Positions 23,375 to 33,984 of a stretch of DNA of 64,000 nt are shown in pieces. Position numbers and translations under genes: made by a program. The notes under the pieces are model-generated. The model searched no databases. It saw only the letters and a program-made list of their open reading frames with translations, and was not told where the DNA came from. This DNA is from Coptis chinensis (lineage: Eukaryota; Streptophyta; Magnoliopsida; Ranunculales; Ranunculaceae). Position 1 is the first letter of the stretch. Every line of letters starts with the position of its first letter. Location: NCBI GenBank assembly GCA_015680905.1, contig CM027378.1, forward strand, positions 39,653,001-39,717,000, given 5' to 3'.

Positions 23375-25194
23375 GAGGAAAGAGAAGAAACTGTCTGCTC
23401 GATTAGGTTCTAGATCCATCAGAATTCACTCCCATTCCACTAAGCCACATCATAGGAAATCTAGGTGCTTAATTCTGTTTGATGGTGCATTCCGTGTTAA
23501 ATATTTATGAAAAGATCCCCAATTATTTAGATTATTGATATATGGTAAAACTGCATGTTAATACATATATATCATATTAAGTCTAGAGAATCTGACTTTA
23601 ACAGACCCATATAATTTTTGTAACATACTACCTATCTGGAGTATAGGCCAAACAAAAATTTTCAAACTTAAAAAGAGTTTTCTAATTTTGTTTGGGGGTG
23701 GCGTATTTTGGTATTTCATTTCAAAACATTTTGCCACCCTTTGTCTGTCATGTTTACTCCAATTTAATTAGTATGTAACAGTTTAATTGTGCTTCATGTT
23801 ATCATATCATCTTTACAATATTTTTGTTATAGGTACTGCCAATTTTTGCCACGTTTATATGGTAAATTCTTTCCTTATCTCTTTACACTTTGAGGACAAA
23901 ACGTTCAATTGTTTGGGGAGTGGGATAGAAACATTTGCAAAAATTAGGCACTTTTAGGATGTAAATTACACACTTTTCTTTATAAACTATTAAAAAAATC
24001 ATAAATATTGTGTATACTAGGCACTTAGTGATAATGGTATTGTTCCTTTCTCTATGATAATATTAGTCTAGAAATCTCACGTAGTACTTGAATTAGGATT
24101 TAATTTTTAAAACGTAGATTAATATATAGGTAATAGTCATTGCATTTTTTCATGAACATCTTACATAAGCATCTTTGATTGTACTTGGCAGTATTTTTTT
24201 GAGACCTAGGTTAGAGTACTTAATACATATCCTGTGAGCATCTAGCCTAAAAGCCTCATAAGAGTGAAATATCTGAGTGATGACACAAGGGAGAAGTAAA
24301 TTCCGAGTAGAGAAATCACACATCCACTTGCTTGATCACCATACCATATCCTAAGCGAGAATTTAGACCCTCTTTAGATCGATATAGCCAAAAATTCACA
24401 CTTATATGAAATTTATTATCCGCTAGTCGCCCCACTGAGCCTTTCATTAGCCTTTACACAAACCAAAAATCCTTTACCCAATAAAAAAAAAAAAAAAAAA
24501 AATCAGCCTACCTATCTAGATAAGTCTGAGAAATAGGATGAGTGAAGAAAAGAGAAGAGAAAAACTTGTGTAAACAAAAATTAGTTAGTTGCTTGAGAAA
24601 AGAAAAAGAAAAGAAGTTTTCATCCAAAGAGAAGAAAAGAAAAGAAAAATAAAATAAAAACTCCAAAAATAGAATAAAAGGAGTAAAAAAGCCAAAATAA
24701 AAAGGCTAAGGATGGAAACAGAGTGTAGAAGCAAAAGAACAAAGTTTTTTCTAGTTACATAATATGAAGACCCTATTTTCTCAGACTTGTCTTTTTGAAT
24801 ATCCATTTCCTTCCTTCTTTAACCAACACCTACGCCCCGTATCACCTAATAAAGACCTCTTGCTCAATTAGGAAAATGTTGGTGTGATAGTAAGTGGTAG
24901 ATGTGTTTGATCGACCACGGCTTCGTTAGATTGTCATTGAGATTGTAAGAAATGTGTGCCCACTGCATACTAGAGTTAGGAAACTTGAGTGGAAAAATCA
25001 AAGTGTTATGTATTTTGACACATTCCTTGTGAGAATGTACTTAGGCACGTTACCCAAAAATTTCAGAAACGGACCTGCCATTGCATTTCATATCATAGTT
25101 CTTGTATAATTGTTTATCTTAAGATGATTTGATTATTATGCATATATTAGTTTAAGTTTTTGAATAATCATTCTTGTTTAAAGTGAGATGTATA
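23375..25194 (+). other. 3' noncoding block of the Athila-like element, part 1
   Basis: No gene. Contains purine tracts resembling the element's polypurine tract (GTTTGGGGGTGG near 23690 and GTTTGGGGAGTGGG near 23910) and a run of As at 24482-24501. An AG-rich stretch covers 24540-24680. The block is clearly related to the reverse complement of about 49960-51600 in the minus-strand element, including the stretches around 24750-24900 and 50480-50660. It resumes at 39986 after the CACTA insertion. Confidence 0.7.
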
Positions 25195-26169
25195 CACTAC
25201 TACAGAAAAGCTCATATACCACTGTTATTTACAGTGGTAAAAAGCCTTTAGCCACTGTTTTCATACAGTGGTAACAACCACCGTGACAAATACTTCTAAC
25301 AAAACCGTGGGGAAAAGTACCTCTTATATACTACGATTTTGAGTAAAATAGTGGTATTAGAATTTACAAACCGTGGTTAATAGCCCGAAAAGTCTGCTAT
25401 ATTCGATGTGAACTGTGGGAAATATGATGATATATACGATGGTTGGATACAAACCGTGGGTTATATAAACTGATTATACCTCGGTTCTTATCAAACCGTG
25501 GTGTATAGTCATTGCAAACCGTGGGAAATAAATATGATATATACGACGGTTGGATACAAACCGTGGTTTATAGTCAATTTTTTTTTAAGTAAAATCCCCT
25601 AATTATTTGATTCTAATCATATTCATTCAACCTGCAACCTGCCCATTTTCACCATATATATCCACACTGGATTTAAAAACACATTGCTCAAATAAACAAT
25701 TCATAGTGCAACACAAACAAAAGAAATAAATTTAGACATCCAACACGAAGACATTGAATTGCTAAAAGAGTTTTGAACTTTTTTGAGTCATCAATAATGA
25801 AAGAAACATCCAAATTTACTTGTTCTATCAAAATAATAATGACCTAACTTGTTGCATCAATCAAAAAAGCAATCTATTTGTTTTATCTAAAATATAAAAA
25901 AAAAAATGGTGAGACCAAGCACCACACCTTAACTGGAATGGGTCAAAACCTAGCTAAGACTCGACGCTTGGCTCGAACGCTCCATTATGCTGGATGAATC
26001 TAAAAATTTCAAGTCGAACAACATCAAGTTCCTCTTGTGTGTATGTATCTTTGAGGGATAGATTTGTCATCTGCACGATCAAAGATAAAAAAGTATATAA
26101 TAACTAAATAATAAAGAGTAACACAAAATAGAGAATGCTAGTGTATGACGAATTATACCTTATTTTCAA

Positions 26170-26913
26170 AAGAATTATCTGAACAAGCTTCCATTATTTC
26201 TCTCATAAACTTCATTACGTAATACCTACACTCTTTACTACCAGGTTAGTACGGGCCCTAAGTACAAACATGGAAAATATTCATAAGCATATATTTTTCC
26301 AAACACATAGTATGTATGCATAAGAATTTGTTTATTACCATAATCTTCTCCCACTTCACTGGACCTTTGCTTCCTTTCCCTTCAAGTCTTTCTATTTTCA
26401 TGACCGTACTTCAAAATAAGATCAATGTAAAACCTAATTAGCAAGTAAAAGAGAAGCACATAATGATCTAATTATTTCATATACATACACACTTATGAAA
26501 AACCTATTAAAATAGATATCTATATCATTAGATGGTAGATTATGCATCGAATCCAACCAATTAAAAGTCATCCGCGATAAATTAATGGCAATCAAAACCC
26601 AATGTCCACTACAAAAAGATCAGAGGCATGTGTGGTTAAAAAAGAAAATTTAGACATTAAAACTACAATATACATTCCAATGAAAATGATAAAACATGGA
26701 TAGTATTAAAAATATAAGACAATATCCTTACCCTGGATTATAAGGGATAAGAACAACTCTTTTTCCACTTGTATTTTGCAAGCTCTCCACAATAATTTGA
26801 GTTTTCTCATTCCCATTAGCTCTTGTGAAAGATAAAGGGTTTACAAATCCGACGACATCACGACAACTCACAAATTCATCATAAAGAATCCTAGAGAAAG
26901 AAAAATAAAGCAA
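26170..26913 (-). pseudogene. Ulp1-like C48 cysteine protease domain in CACTA
   Basis: Ulp1 proteases cleave SUMO-like modifiers, and many plant CACTA and Mutator elements carry related domains. An exon at 26913-26728 reads FVNPLSFTRANGNEKTQIIVES then GKRVVLIPYNPG. After an intron (AG near 26611) GHWVLIAINL supplies the catalytic His and TFNWLDSM the Asp. A later exon (about 26255-26165) reads GSKECRYYVMKFMREIMEAC with the catalytic Cys. The usual Gln before the Cys block is not clear. An upstream exon near 27050-27120 (IMDVCNMS) is broken by a stop. The active-site residues seem preserved although the full frame is doubtful. Confidence 0.75.
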
Positions 26914-27272
26914 TCATAATTACTAAAACTAAAGATGAATATCTAAGATTTACGATAACACCAATAATGAAATTTTGCAGATATTCTAACCTCATGTATA
27001 CCACCAAAATAGCAGCATCTAATCAACTCATGTTACATACATCCATTATATCGCTTTTCTCCATAATGAAACTACCCATATTATCTCCAAACAATTCTCC
27101 TCCTACTGGAAAATGTATCGAACCTTAGTCCCCTGGAAGCGCCATATTGAGGAATCCCACAAACGAATCTATTGCACCTTGATTATGACTATCACTAGTT
27201 TGATTTTTACTTCCCTAAATTAAAAATTAAGAACAACCAATTATTAAAAGAGAAGCCAAATTCAGAAATCAA

Positions 27273-27560
27273 TCATATAACTTCATATAAAAGAATCTTG
27301 TAATTGACCTCAATGTCGTCTTTATAATAGACATAGTCCTTTGGCCAAGGAACTTGTGTGCCAAGAGCATTTGCGACATATCTAAGCTCCTCATTCACTT
27401 GTATAGGAAGAGCAAGACGGCCAACTTCTTCAGAAACAAGTGATACAACCGTAACACGAACATTATTGAGTCCCAAAGGATAATCGTGAATTTCTTTTCG
27501 TTTATTTTCCTCGTATACCAAGCCTTCAACAACAATATTTGATCGGCCAACCGCAACCAA
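27273..27560 (-). pseudogene. conserved domain of the PTTA-like CACTA protein
   Basis: An exon encodes VAVGRSNIVVEGLVYEE, then YPLGLNNVRVTVVSL and LRYVANALGTQVPWPKDYV. This matches the block that follows the Transposase_24 region in many plant En/Spm proteins (pattern VPLG.NNVRVSV...VG.A.GT.VPWP). It lies between the tandem exon copies (27600-28085) and the Ulp1 domain, in the right order for one gene transcribed leftward. Confidence 0.65.
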
Positions 27561-27599
27561 ATAACATTCTTTTTCCCATATACATGTCTAAGTATCATA

Positions 27600-28085
27600 A
27601 TAAGCACACGACATTATATTTTAATAACATATTACGTGTAAACTACAATTTACCTCCCCTAGACCAAATGTTTGACCCCGTGTTTTCTTATTTGCCTTGT
27701 TCACATGATCAAATTGAGCCAAATTACACTCTAGGCCCTACAATTGAAATATAAATCTTAGAACCATTTTAAAATTATATATATAACGTGTAAAATACTA
27801 CTTACCTCTCCTAGACCAGATGTTGGACCCTGAAATGGTGTTTGACCCTGTGTTTTATTCTTATTTGCCTTGTTCACACGATCAGATTGAGCCAAATTAC
27901 ACTCTAGGCCCTACAATTGAAGTATAAATCTTTTAACCACGCAACATTATTAAAATTATATATATCACGTGTAAAATGCTACTTGCCTGTCCTAGACCAG
28001 ATGTTGGCCTCGAAAATGGTGTTTGACCTTCTTGTGTTTTCTTATTTGCTTTGTCACCATGATCTGCTTTGGGCTTTGATGGAGG
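27600..28085 (-). repeat. three tandem copies of a small exon plus intron in CACTA
   Basis: Three copies of roughly 160-180 bases each contain 'cctagaccagatgttgg' or a variant, 'gttttcttatttgccttgttcac' type sequence and 'ttacactctaggccctac' (the last in two of the three). On the minus strand each encodes a short peptide like NKANKNKTQGQTPFQGPTSG, followed by a GT donor. This looks like exon amplification in the linker of the PTTA-like protein. Confidence 0.8.
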
Positions 28086-28231
28086 TTGGGCTGCCTTCCC
28101 ATTTTTTTTAGCTATTAGTCAGAAAAATAAAATTTGTAGTTAGAAGGTCCGAATGCATAAAATGGTTGGGTCAAACAATTGTTGCACAAACACTAGATGC
28201 AACGATGAAGGATGCATAAATAGATGGCATG

Positions 28232-29110
28232 TTACCAATAAAAAAAATAAAAGAAACATTCATAGTAGTAACTTACTTGCTGAGCATTTTTTACTAGTCT
28301 ACCAGATTGATGTTTGCCAGACGAGTGTGTCATATGATCAATATTGACACTCGTATTGCTGTTTGAAGATATTTTTTCAGATGGTAAGGAATTATCTTTG
28401 TCCTCCAACTTTTTGACTCTATCCAACAACAACCTAACGTTTTCCTGAAGACGGTAGTTTTGGTCCCGTTGCTCTTGAATTGTTGATTCCAACTTTGTAA
28501 CATGTTCCTTTGAGCCATGTTTGTTAACGTGGAAATATGTGGTGGGGGTGATCCCCTTTCCAACTGCTCGAGTGCGACCAGGATGCTTGGGTGTGCCCAA
28601 TGCTAGAGTTAAGATGTCCTTACTTCCTTCAATAACTACCTTTCCCTCCTCCACTTCCTTAGTCAGCACATCCTTCAATTAAGTTTTGAAGTAAACAAGG
28701 ATTTAGCAAATCCAAATCACAACAAGCATTCATGTCTAACATTAAAACATAATAATAAACGATTAGAAAACTTACAATCTTTTTAGCCACTCTTTCCGTA
28801 GCTACTTCAATATATTTTCCTTTTTTTGAGTAAGCTCTTTTCCATATTGAAGGCCTTTGATTTTTTCCATTAAAGGATGGTCCCAACTCTTTCTATGGTT
28901 ACAAAATAATCACATAAACGCATGTGGTTAATCGATGCATGTCTTCGAAACTCTTGGTTGGAGGTTTATCATTCCCAAACAAATTAACAAAGTGCCTACG
29001 TGTATAAATGTTGAGACAGACAATGTACTCACCAATTGTTCTCCAATATCAGCAAATCCCGCCTTGCCCGGCCCCGTGGTTATATATACTTTGCTGGCCG
29101 CTGTGAATTA
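28232..29110 (-). pseudogene. PTTA-like CACTA protein, middle exons (coiled coil)
   Basis: Exons on the minus strand: near 29110-29033 (SKVYITTGPGKAGFADIGEQL, resembling the Transposase_24 G.K.FA.I block), near 28890-28770 (WKRAYSKKGKYIEVATERVAKKI), and 28678-28270. The last opens MKDVLTKEVEEGKVVIEGSK, continues ILTLALGTPKHPGRTRAVGKG and ends in a probable coiled coil (KLESTIQEQRDQNYRLQENV, LLLDRVKKLED). It follows the 33068-33714 exons of the same gene, separated by a 4-kb intron holding foreign DNA. Confidence 0.7.
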
Positions 29111-29592
29111 AGTTTGCTAATTTCCTGGATAACATGGAATTAATTGTCTTTAGGAATAAAAAACAATATATGGGTTTAATGGAAAACACCGAGTAGTAGA
29201 AGTTACGCTTCAGAAATGAGTGACATGAGTAGAGAGATTTGTGAGAATCCCTCCTCCCCACACACTCCTTCGAATGCTAATGTCATGCTGGAAGCAAGCA
29301 GTAAACTGCTAAATATGTACTAACACTACTAGAAGCTGTATTGAATGGTAAGCATTGCGACAAAGCCTCTCTTGCCAAATAAAATGATTTTTTTTTTATT
29401 AACATGAAAAAAATGATACAACTAGAATAAAGTAAACCAAAACATTTGCTAGAACATGCACGGTTAATTGTATCCTTGTATTTGAAGGCATGCATATTGA
29501 TGTATTTCCATGTTTCTCTTGGTACAGTCAAAGGAATCTGCAAGAAATCTGCAAATGTGTGGCTCAAGGAAAATAAACAAAGGAAAAAAAAA
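29111..29592. other. junction sequence between CACTA exon and NLR fragment
   Basis: No clear gene. An open stretch precedes the NLR ATG in the same frame from 29446, but its residues do not look like NLR sequence. Short T- and A-runs lie at 29390-29412 and 29584-29593. Confidence 0.35.
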
Positions 29593-31085
29593 ATGGCTCA
29601 AGGAGCTGTAGAAGTTTTGCTTGGGAAGGTAATATCTCTTATGGAGAATGAAATGTCCATTTTAGGAGGAATTTGCCGTGAGTTCAATGAAGTAAAAAGT
29701 GAGCTGGTGAGCATGAAATTCTTCTTGAGTGATGGTGATCGAAGAGGAGTAACCAACCAAGGAATAAGAACTTGGGTGGAACAAGTGAGGGACGTTGCTT
29801 ATGATGTGGAAGACGTCATGGATGAGTTCATGTATTTCGTAAACGACCAAAGGAGAATCACTAATTTCATGGGTAAACAGATGAACACTATCAAGAATGT
29901 TTGGATGGGCGGCGTAAAATCATGTCTAGACTACGAGCAATACAGACACAAGTTAAGACTATTTCAGAAAGAAGCAAACGATATAGATTTGATCATACTG
30001 AAGATACAAATCCAAGCGATACTGGTCAAAGATTGCCACGATCAGAATCACTTCCTTTTAAAGAAGATGAAAATTTGGTGGGCATTGACAAAGATAGAGA
30101 CTTAATTTTCAAGTGGCTAAATGAAGGAGAGCCACAACGCATAGTAATGTCCGTCTATGGAATGGGTGGTTTAGGGAAAACTACTCTTGTTTCCAGCATT
30201 TATAACAACCAAAATGTTCAGAGTAATTTCGATTGTTACGCTTGGATAACTGTGTCCCAGACTTACAAAATACAAGAGCTATTCAGAAGTTTGATAAAAG
30301 AGTTATTTGAGTCTTGAAAAGAATTAGTTGCACATGTTTGGAGTATTAGTCTTTGGTGGGAAATAAGAGCTGTGCTTCTAGAGGGCGGAAAGAGCAGCAG
30401 GATAGCATTCTCATATGTCAGAAATAAATGTTGTCCCAATGAAGTTACAAAGATAGCTCGTCTGATCGTCTCCAAGTGTCAGGGGTTACCACTTGCTATT
30501 GTAGCTATGGGGGGTCTCATGTCGAAAAAGAGTATGACAGAAACGGAATGGAGGACAGTCTATAATAGCCTCAACTGGGAGCTTAACAACAATCCTACAC
30601 TTGAAGTGGTGAGGAGCATCTTATTTCTTAGTTACAGCGATTTACCGTATTTCCTTCGCCATTGTTTCTTGTACTTTTCTGTTTTTCCAAAGGACTCATT
30701 TATTAAGCCCAAGAGACTTTTTAGACTATGGATTGCCGAAGGATTTGTTGCAGAAAGGAGAGGGATGACATTGGAGGCCGGAGGTTGCTGAAACGTATTT
30801 CATGGAACTTGTTTCTCGAAACATGGTTCAAGTGGAAGAAAGGAGAGACTGTGGAAGACCAACATTATGCTGGATGCATGATCTCTTACGTGAGTTAGCT
30901 CTTTCGACATCTGAAAGTGAGAACTTTTGCTTGGTGTATGAAGAAAGTGTAGCAACATAAATTTGCAGAGTTCGCCGTCCATCAATTCATGTTGGTGATC
31001 AGAGGGGGAAGGCAGGTGAAGCCCTTTCCTCTGAAAATGGCAATGCCCTGGATTTCATCGAAACTGGAAGGAGAATCATAGGTAA
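29593..31085 (+). pseudogene. CC-NBS-LRR resistance-gene fragment (RPM1-like), broken, no LRR
   Basis: NLRs are intracellular immune receptors. MAQGAVEVLLGKVISLMENE opens an Rx-type coiled coil (RTWVEQVRDVAYDVEDVMDEF carries the EDVID-like motif). Near 29900 the frame shifts. The NB-ARC domain then shows FKEDENLVGIDKDRD, the P-loop GMGGLGKTTL and FDCYAWITVSQ, and stops at 30315. About 100 codons expected between RNBS-A and GLPL (kinase 2, RNBS-B) are missing. From 30372 it continues KIARLIVSKCQGLPLAIVA, YFLRHCFLYFSVFPKD (RNBS-D), RLWIAEGFVAE, and the MHD motif in CWMHDLLRELA (about 30865). It ends near 31085 before any LRR. The fragment runs opposite to the CACTA genes and sits in a probable intron, suggesting capture or a later insertion. 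Confidence 0.9.
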
Positions 31086-33067
31086 GCCATAAGCATAAGC
31101 CAAAGCTTTCCATATAACGTCACTACTCGTTCCCTATAAGCCATATCTCCTCACTCTTCACTAATGCAACTATAGCTCCTAACTCTCCACTGCCTAGCTC
31201 CAACTCTCACTCCTTGCTGATCTAAGTATGTGTCTCACCCTACATGAACTCCACTTTCTCATTCATTATTGAATTTGTGACTTTATGTGGCACAAAGACT
31301 TTGACAGTGGGTGCTAAATATTGCTAGTGTGATATGTTTCAGAACAGCTGCTTTAATAGTTTCGTTTTGTTCTCTGTTGTAAAGAAAATTTTAGTGAGCT
31401 TACGTTTATATTGCTGTATTATATCAGGAAAGCATTGCAGATGAATTTCTACAGAAACTCGTCAGCAGGACCAAAAACATAAAGATCCTTGGAGGAGGGG
31501 TGCATACAACGCAAGCAACTAGGTAGAGATCTTGCATACAACGCAACGCAACTAGGTGCTATGCAGTGAAATGAAATCATTGTCACTTAAGTAGTACAAT
31601 CCCTTCCACATCAACAAGAGCCTCTACTACCTTTACAAAGACTCTCTTTCTCTTTGGTCCATCCGGCCTGAAAGAGTGAAGGCCATTCTGAAACGACTCG
31701 AAGGGATCAGCACCGCTTGTCCCGAGGCTAACATCATCAGCCCCGACTCACGAGGCTTAATTGTTCTTCGAACGATAAGTAGCTCTAGACCCTGACCTAA
31801 GAAGTTGTAATCAATCCAACTTTTGGCTGATGTCATAGTAGAAGAATTGGAATTTACCCTTCATTCATGACAGTTATATTTTAGAGTTTATTTACCACAA
31901 ACAAGATTTTTCGGCCTAATCTTATATATTTTTTTTCTGTTGATCTTTTCCTTTGGGATTCTTTCAAGTGTTATCAGGAAAATGAAGGATGGCAAGGGTA
32001 GATGGATTTCTGTCTTACCTTATTTAGTGGCTGGTATTGAAAGTGGCTTGGCCACAAATCTCACCATTGCCTAAGCAATACCTAAGCAAGAAATCCACTT
32101 TTCAAGGACTGAAGACAGAACAGAAATACCTAAGCAAGGATTAGAGAATAAGAATACCTAAGCAAGAAATCCACTTTTCAAGCCAAGCAAGCTCGGGTAA
32201 ATGGCCTAGAAATAAGAAAAGACCACTGAAAAATAGCGGTACTAAGGGTTGCTAGCTTCAGGGGATCCATGAAATAGAAATCTTCATAGTAGAATAATCC
32301 AAAGAGAAATTGAATAATGAGCAGCAAAATAAAGGACAAACAACGTTTCTTAGGGGTCGAACTTGACTGTTCTCTTTCCAAAAAGAATGAGATCACATAA
32401 TGGCCGACTTGCTGAAAAGGCAGGTAGAACCCCTACTTAGCTAGCCCTTAATCAAGGAAGTATCCACAAAAGATGCTTAAATGGGCATAATCTAAAGGAA
32501 AGAAGAATATTATAATAAGAAATAAAAACAGAACTAAAGAAAGGATTTTCGGAATATTCAGCCCCGTATTCTTTCTTGTGAGACTCCAGAATAGTAGGTC
32601 GGATACGGAATCTATTATATTTGGAACAAAGGGACAGAATATAAAAACTACTAATCATTAGTATGAAAATGAGAATGAAAAAAGCAAAAATGAATATGAC
32701 ATAATGGGCGGCTTCTTGGTTCCTATGTAGGAAACAAATAAATAGTGCATTAATAAGATAGAAAAGAGAAGAAGGGAACGAAAGCACTAGAAGCACATCT
32801 AGTTAGGAAAACCTCCTTAACTAGTAGCACCTATTTTAGAGAGGAGGTAGCAGCTGCTATCTAGCAAGTGTCTAGACTCGTGAGACTCGCCCCCAGACTA
32901 TGAGTAAAGAGACTACCAAATTACTACCCATACCCGCACCAGGTAGAAAATCCAGCAGAAAGTAAGAGCACATGGGTTGAGGTTTTAGGGAAGAAGGCAG
33001 TAGGAAGTATCAGAAGATAGAATGAGTGTTAACCATAATTGAATACAGTTATCTAAAACCAATCAAA
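31086..33067. other. foreign segment inside CACTA, possibly organelle-derived
   Basis: After the NLR end, 31430-31500 is a short open stretch (ESIADEFLQKLVSRTKN) that I do not recognise. The segment 31570-33000 differs in composition from its surroundings. It contains hydrophobic ORF relics (32452-32796 minus, with FFILIFILMISSFYILSL) and stop-rich spacer with CTAG-containing words reminiscent of plant mitochondrial intergenic DNA. A mitochondrial origin is a guess from style only. Two nearly identical 'cctaagcaagaaatccacttttcaag' stretches at 32081 and 32157 show a local duplication. Confidence 0.3.
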
Positions 33068-33714
33068 CTAACAAAAATAAGTTATCCTAATCTGAAATTT
33101 TGGTGTCAGTCTTGACTTCACAAATCTTTCCCAATCTTCCTGTCTAATATTTTTCTCGTGTTTTTTAGGCGGCTTCAAAAGCTTTTCAGGTTGGTCTTTG
33201 TAGGGAGTGATATAGTACCTAGTCAACCGACTCTTGAATTCTTTCCATTTCTCACCAATATCTGAGACAACACCCTTCTTTTCGTCTTCTGTCAAGTTGA
33301 ATTTGGCCTATAAAAAAAGAATAAGCTATAAAGTTACAATAAACTAAGACTAATTAGACAATTAATAGTACAACTAGAGCTATTTACCTTTATAGTATCC
33401 CATAACAAGTCTCTCACTTCATCTCCGACAACATGCCAATTTTCATAATCAACAATAGAGATTCGGGACTCCGCTAACAAACCTGAGTAGCTTGCCAAAT
33501 CCTTTCCGCCTTCCCCTAAACGTTGACCATCTTCATTGTATTGAACATTCAATAGTTCACCCTCTCTCATTTTTGTTATCCTTTTGCATTGAACTGCTCC
33601 TCTTCCTGTCCTTTCTACACTTGAATCTTGTGTATTGTTAACTTCCATTGGTGTATCGGAAGTCTCGTTAACTCCCATATCTGAATCGGAATCAGAATTC
33701 TCTCCTGAATCCAT
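33068..33714 (-). pseudogene. PTTA/Transposase_24-like CACTA protein, N-terminal exons
   Basis: The first exon (33714-33390) opens MDSGENSDSDSDMGVNETSD, an acidic leader, then RTGRGAVQCKRITKMREGE (the RGPT.M..L family pattern), YNEDGQRLGEGGKDLASYSG and WHVVGDEVRDLLWDTIK. The second (33310-33090) continues AKFNLTEDEKKGVVSDIGEK, WKEFKSRLTRYYITPYKD and IRQEDWERFVKSRLTPKF. This is the standard start of the non-catalytic En/Spm partner protein (TNPA or PTTA type), which may bind subterminal repeats. The next exon is about 4 kb away at 29110. Confidence 0.8.
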
Positions 33715-33984
33715 GCTGATTTCCTATATACCGAGTATAGACATGAAGACTTAAACCAATAACAACATATGAAATAAGCTAGGTATCAATAACTTGGACA
33801 ATATTAATTAAACAATAATAAGACAAATGATCATCCATAACATGAATTAAAGTATTAAGGCAAATATAAATATCAAAGTAGGTATGAATTCACATTTAAT
33901 AACAATATTCAATAGTCAAATAATAAAGGAACAAACTTGTTCAAACATCCCCATAGAAAGAAAAAAATCATAACATGCTCTAAC

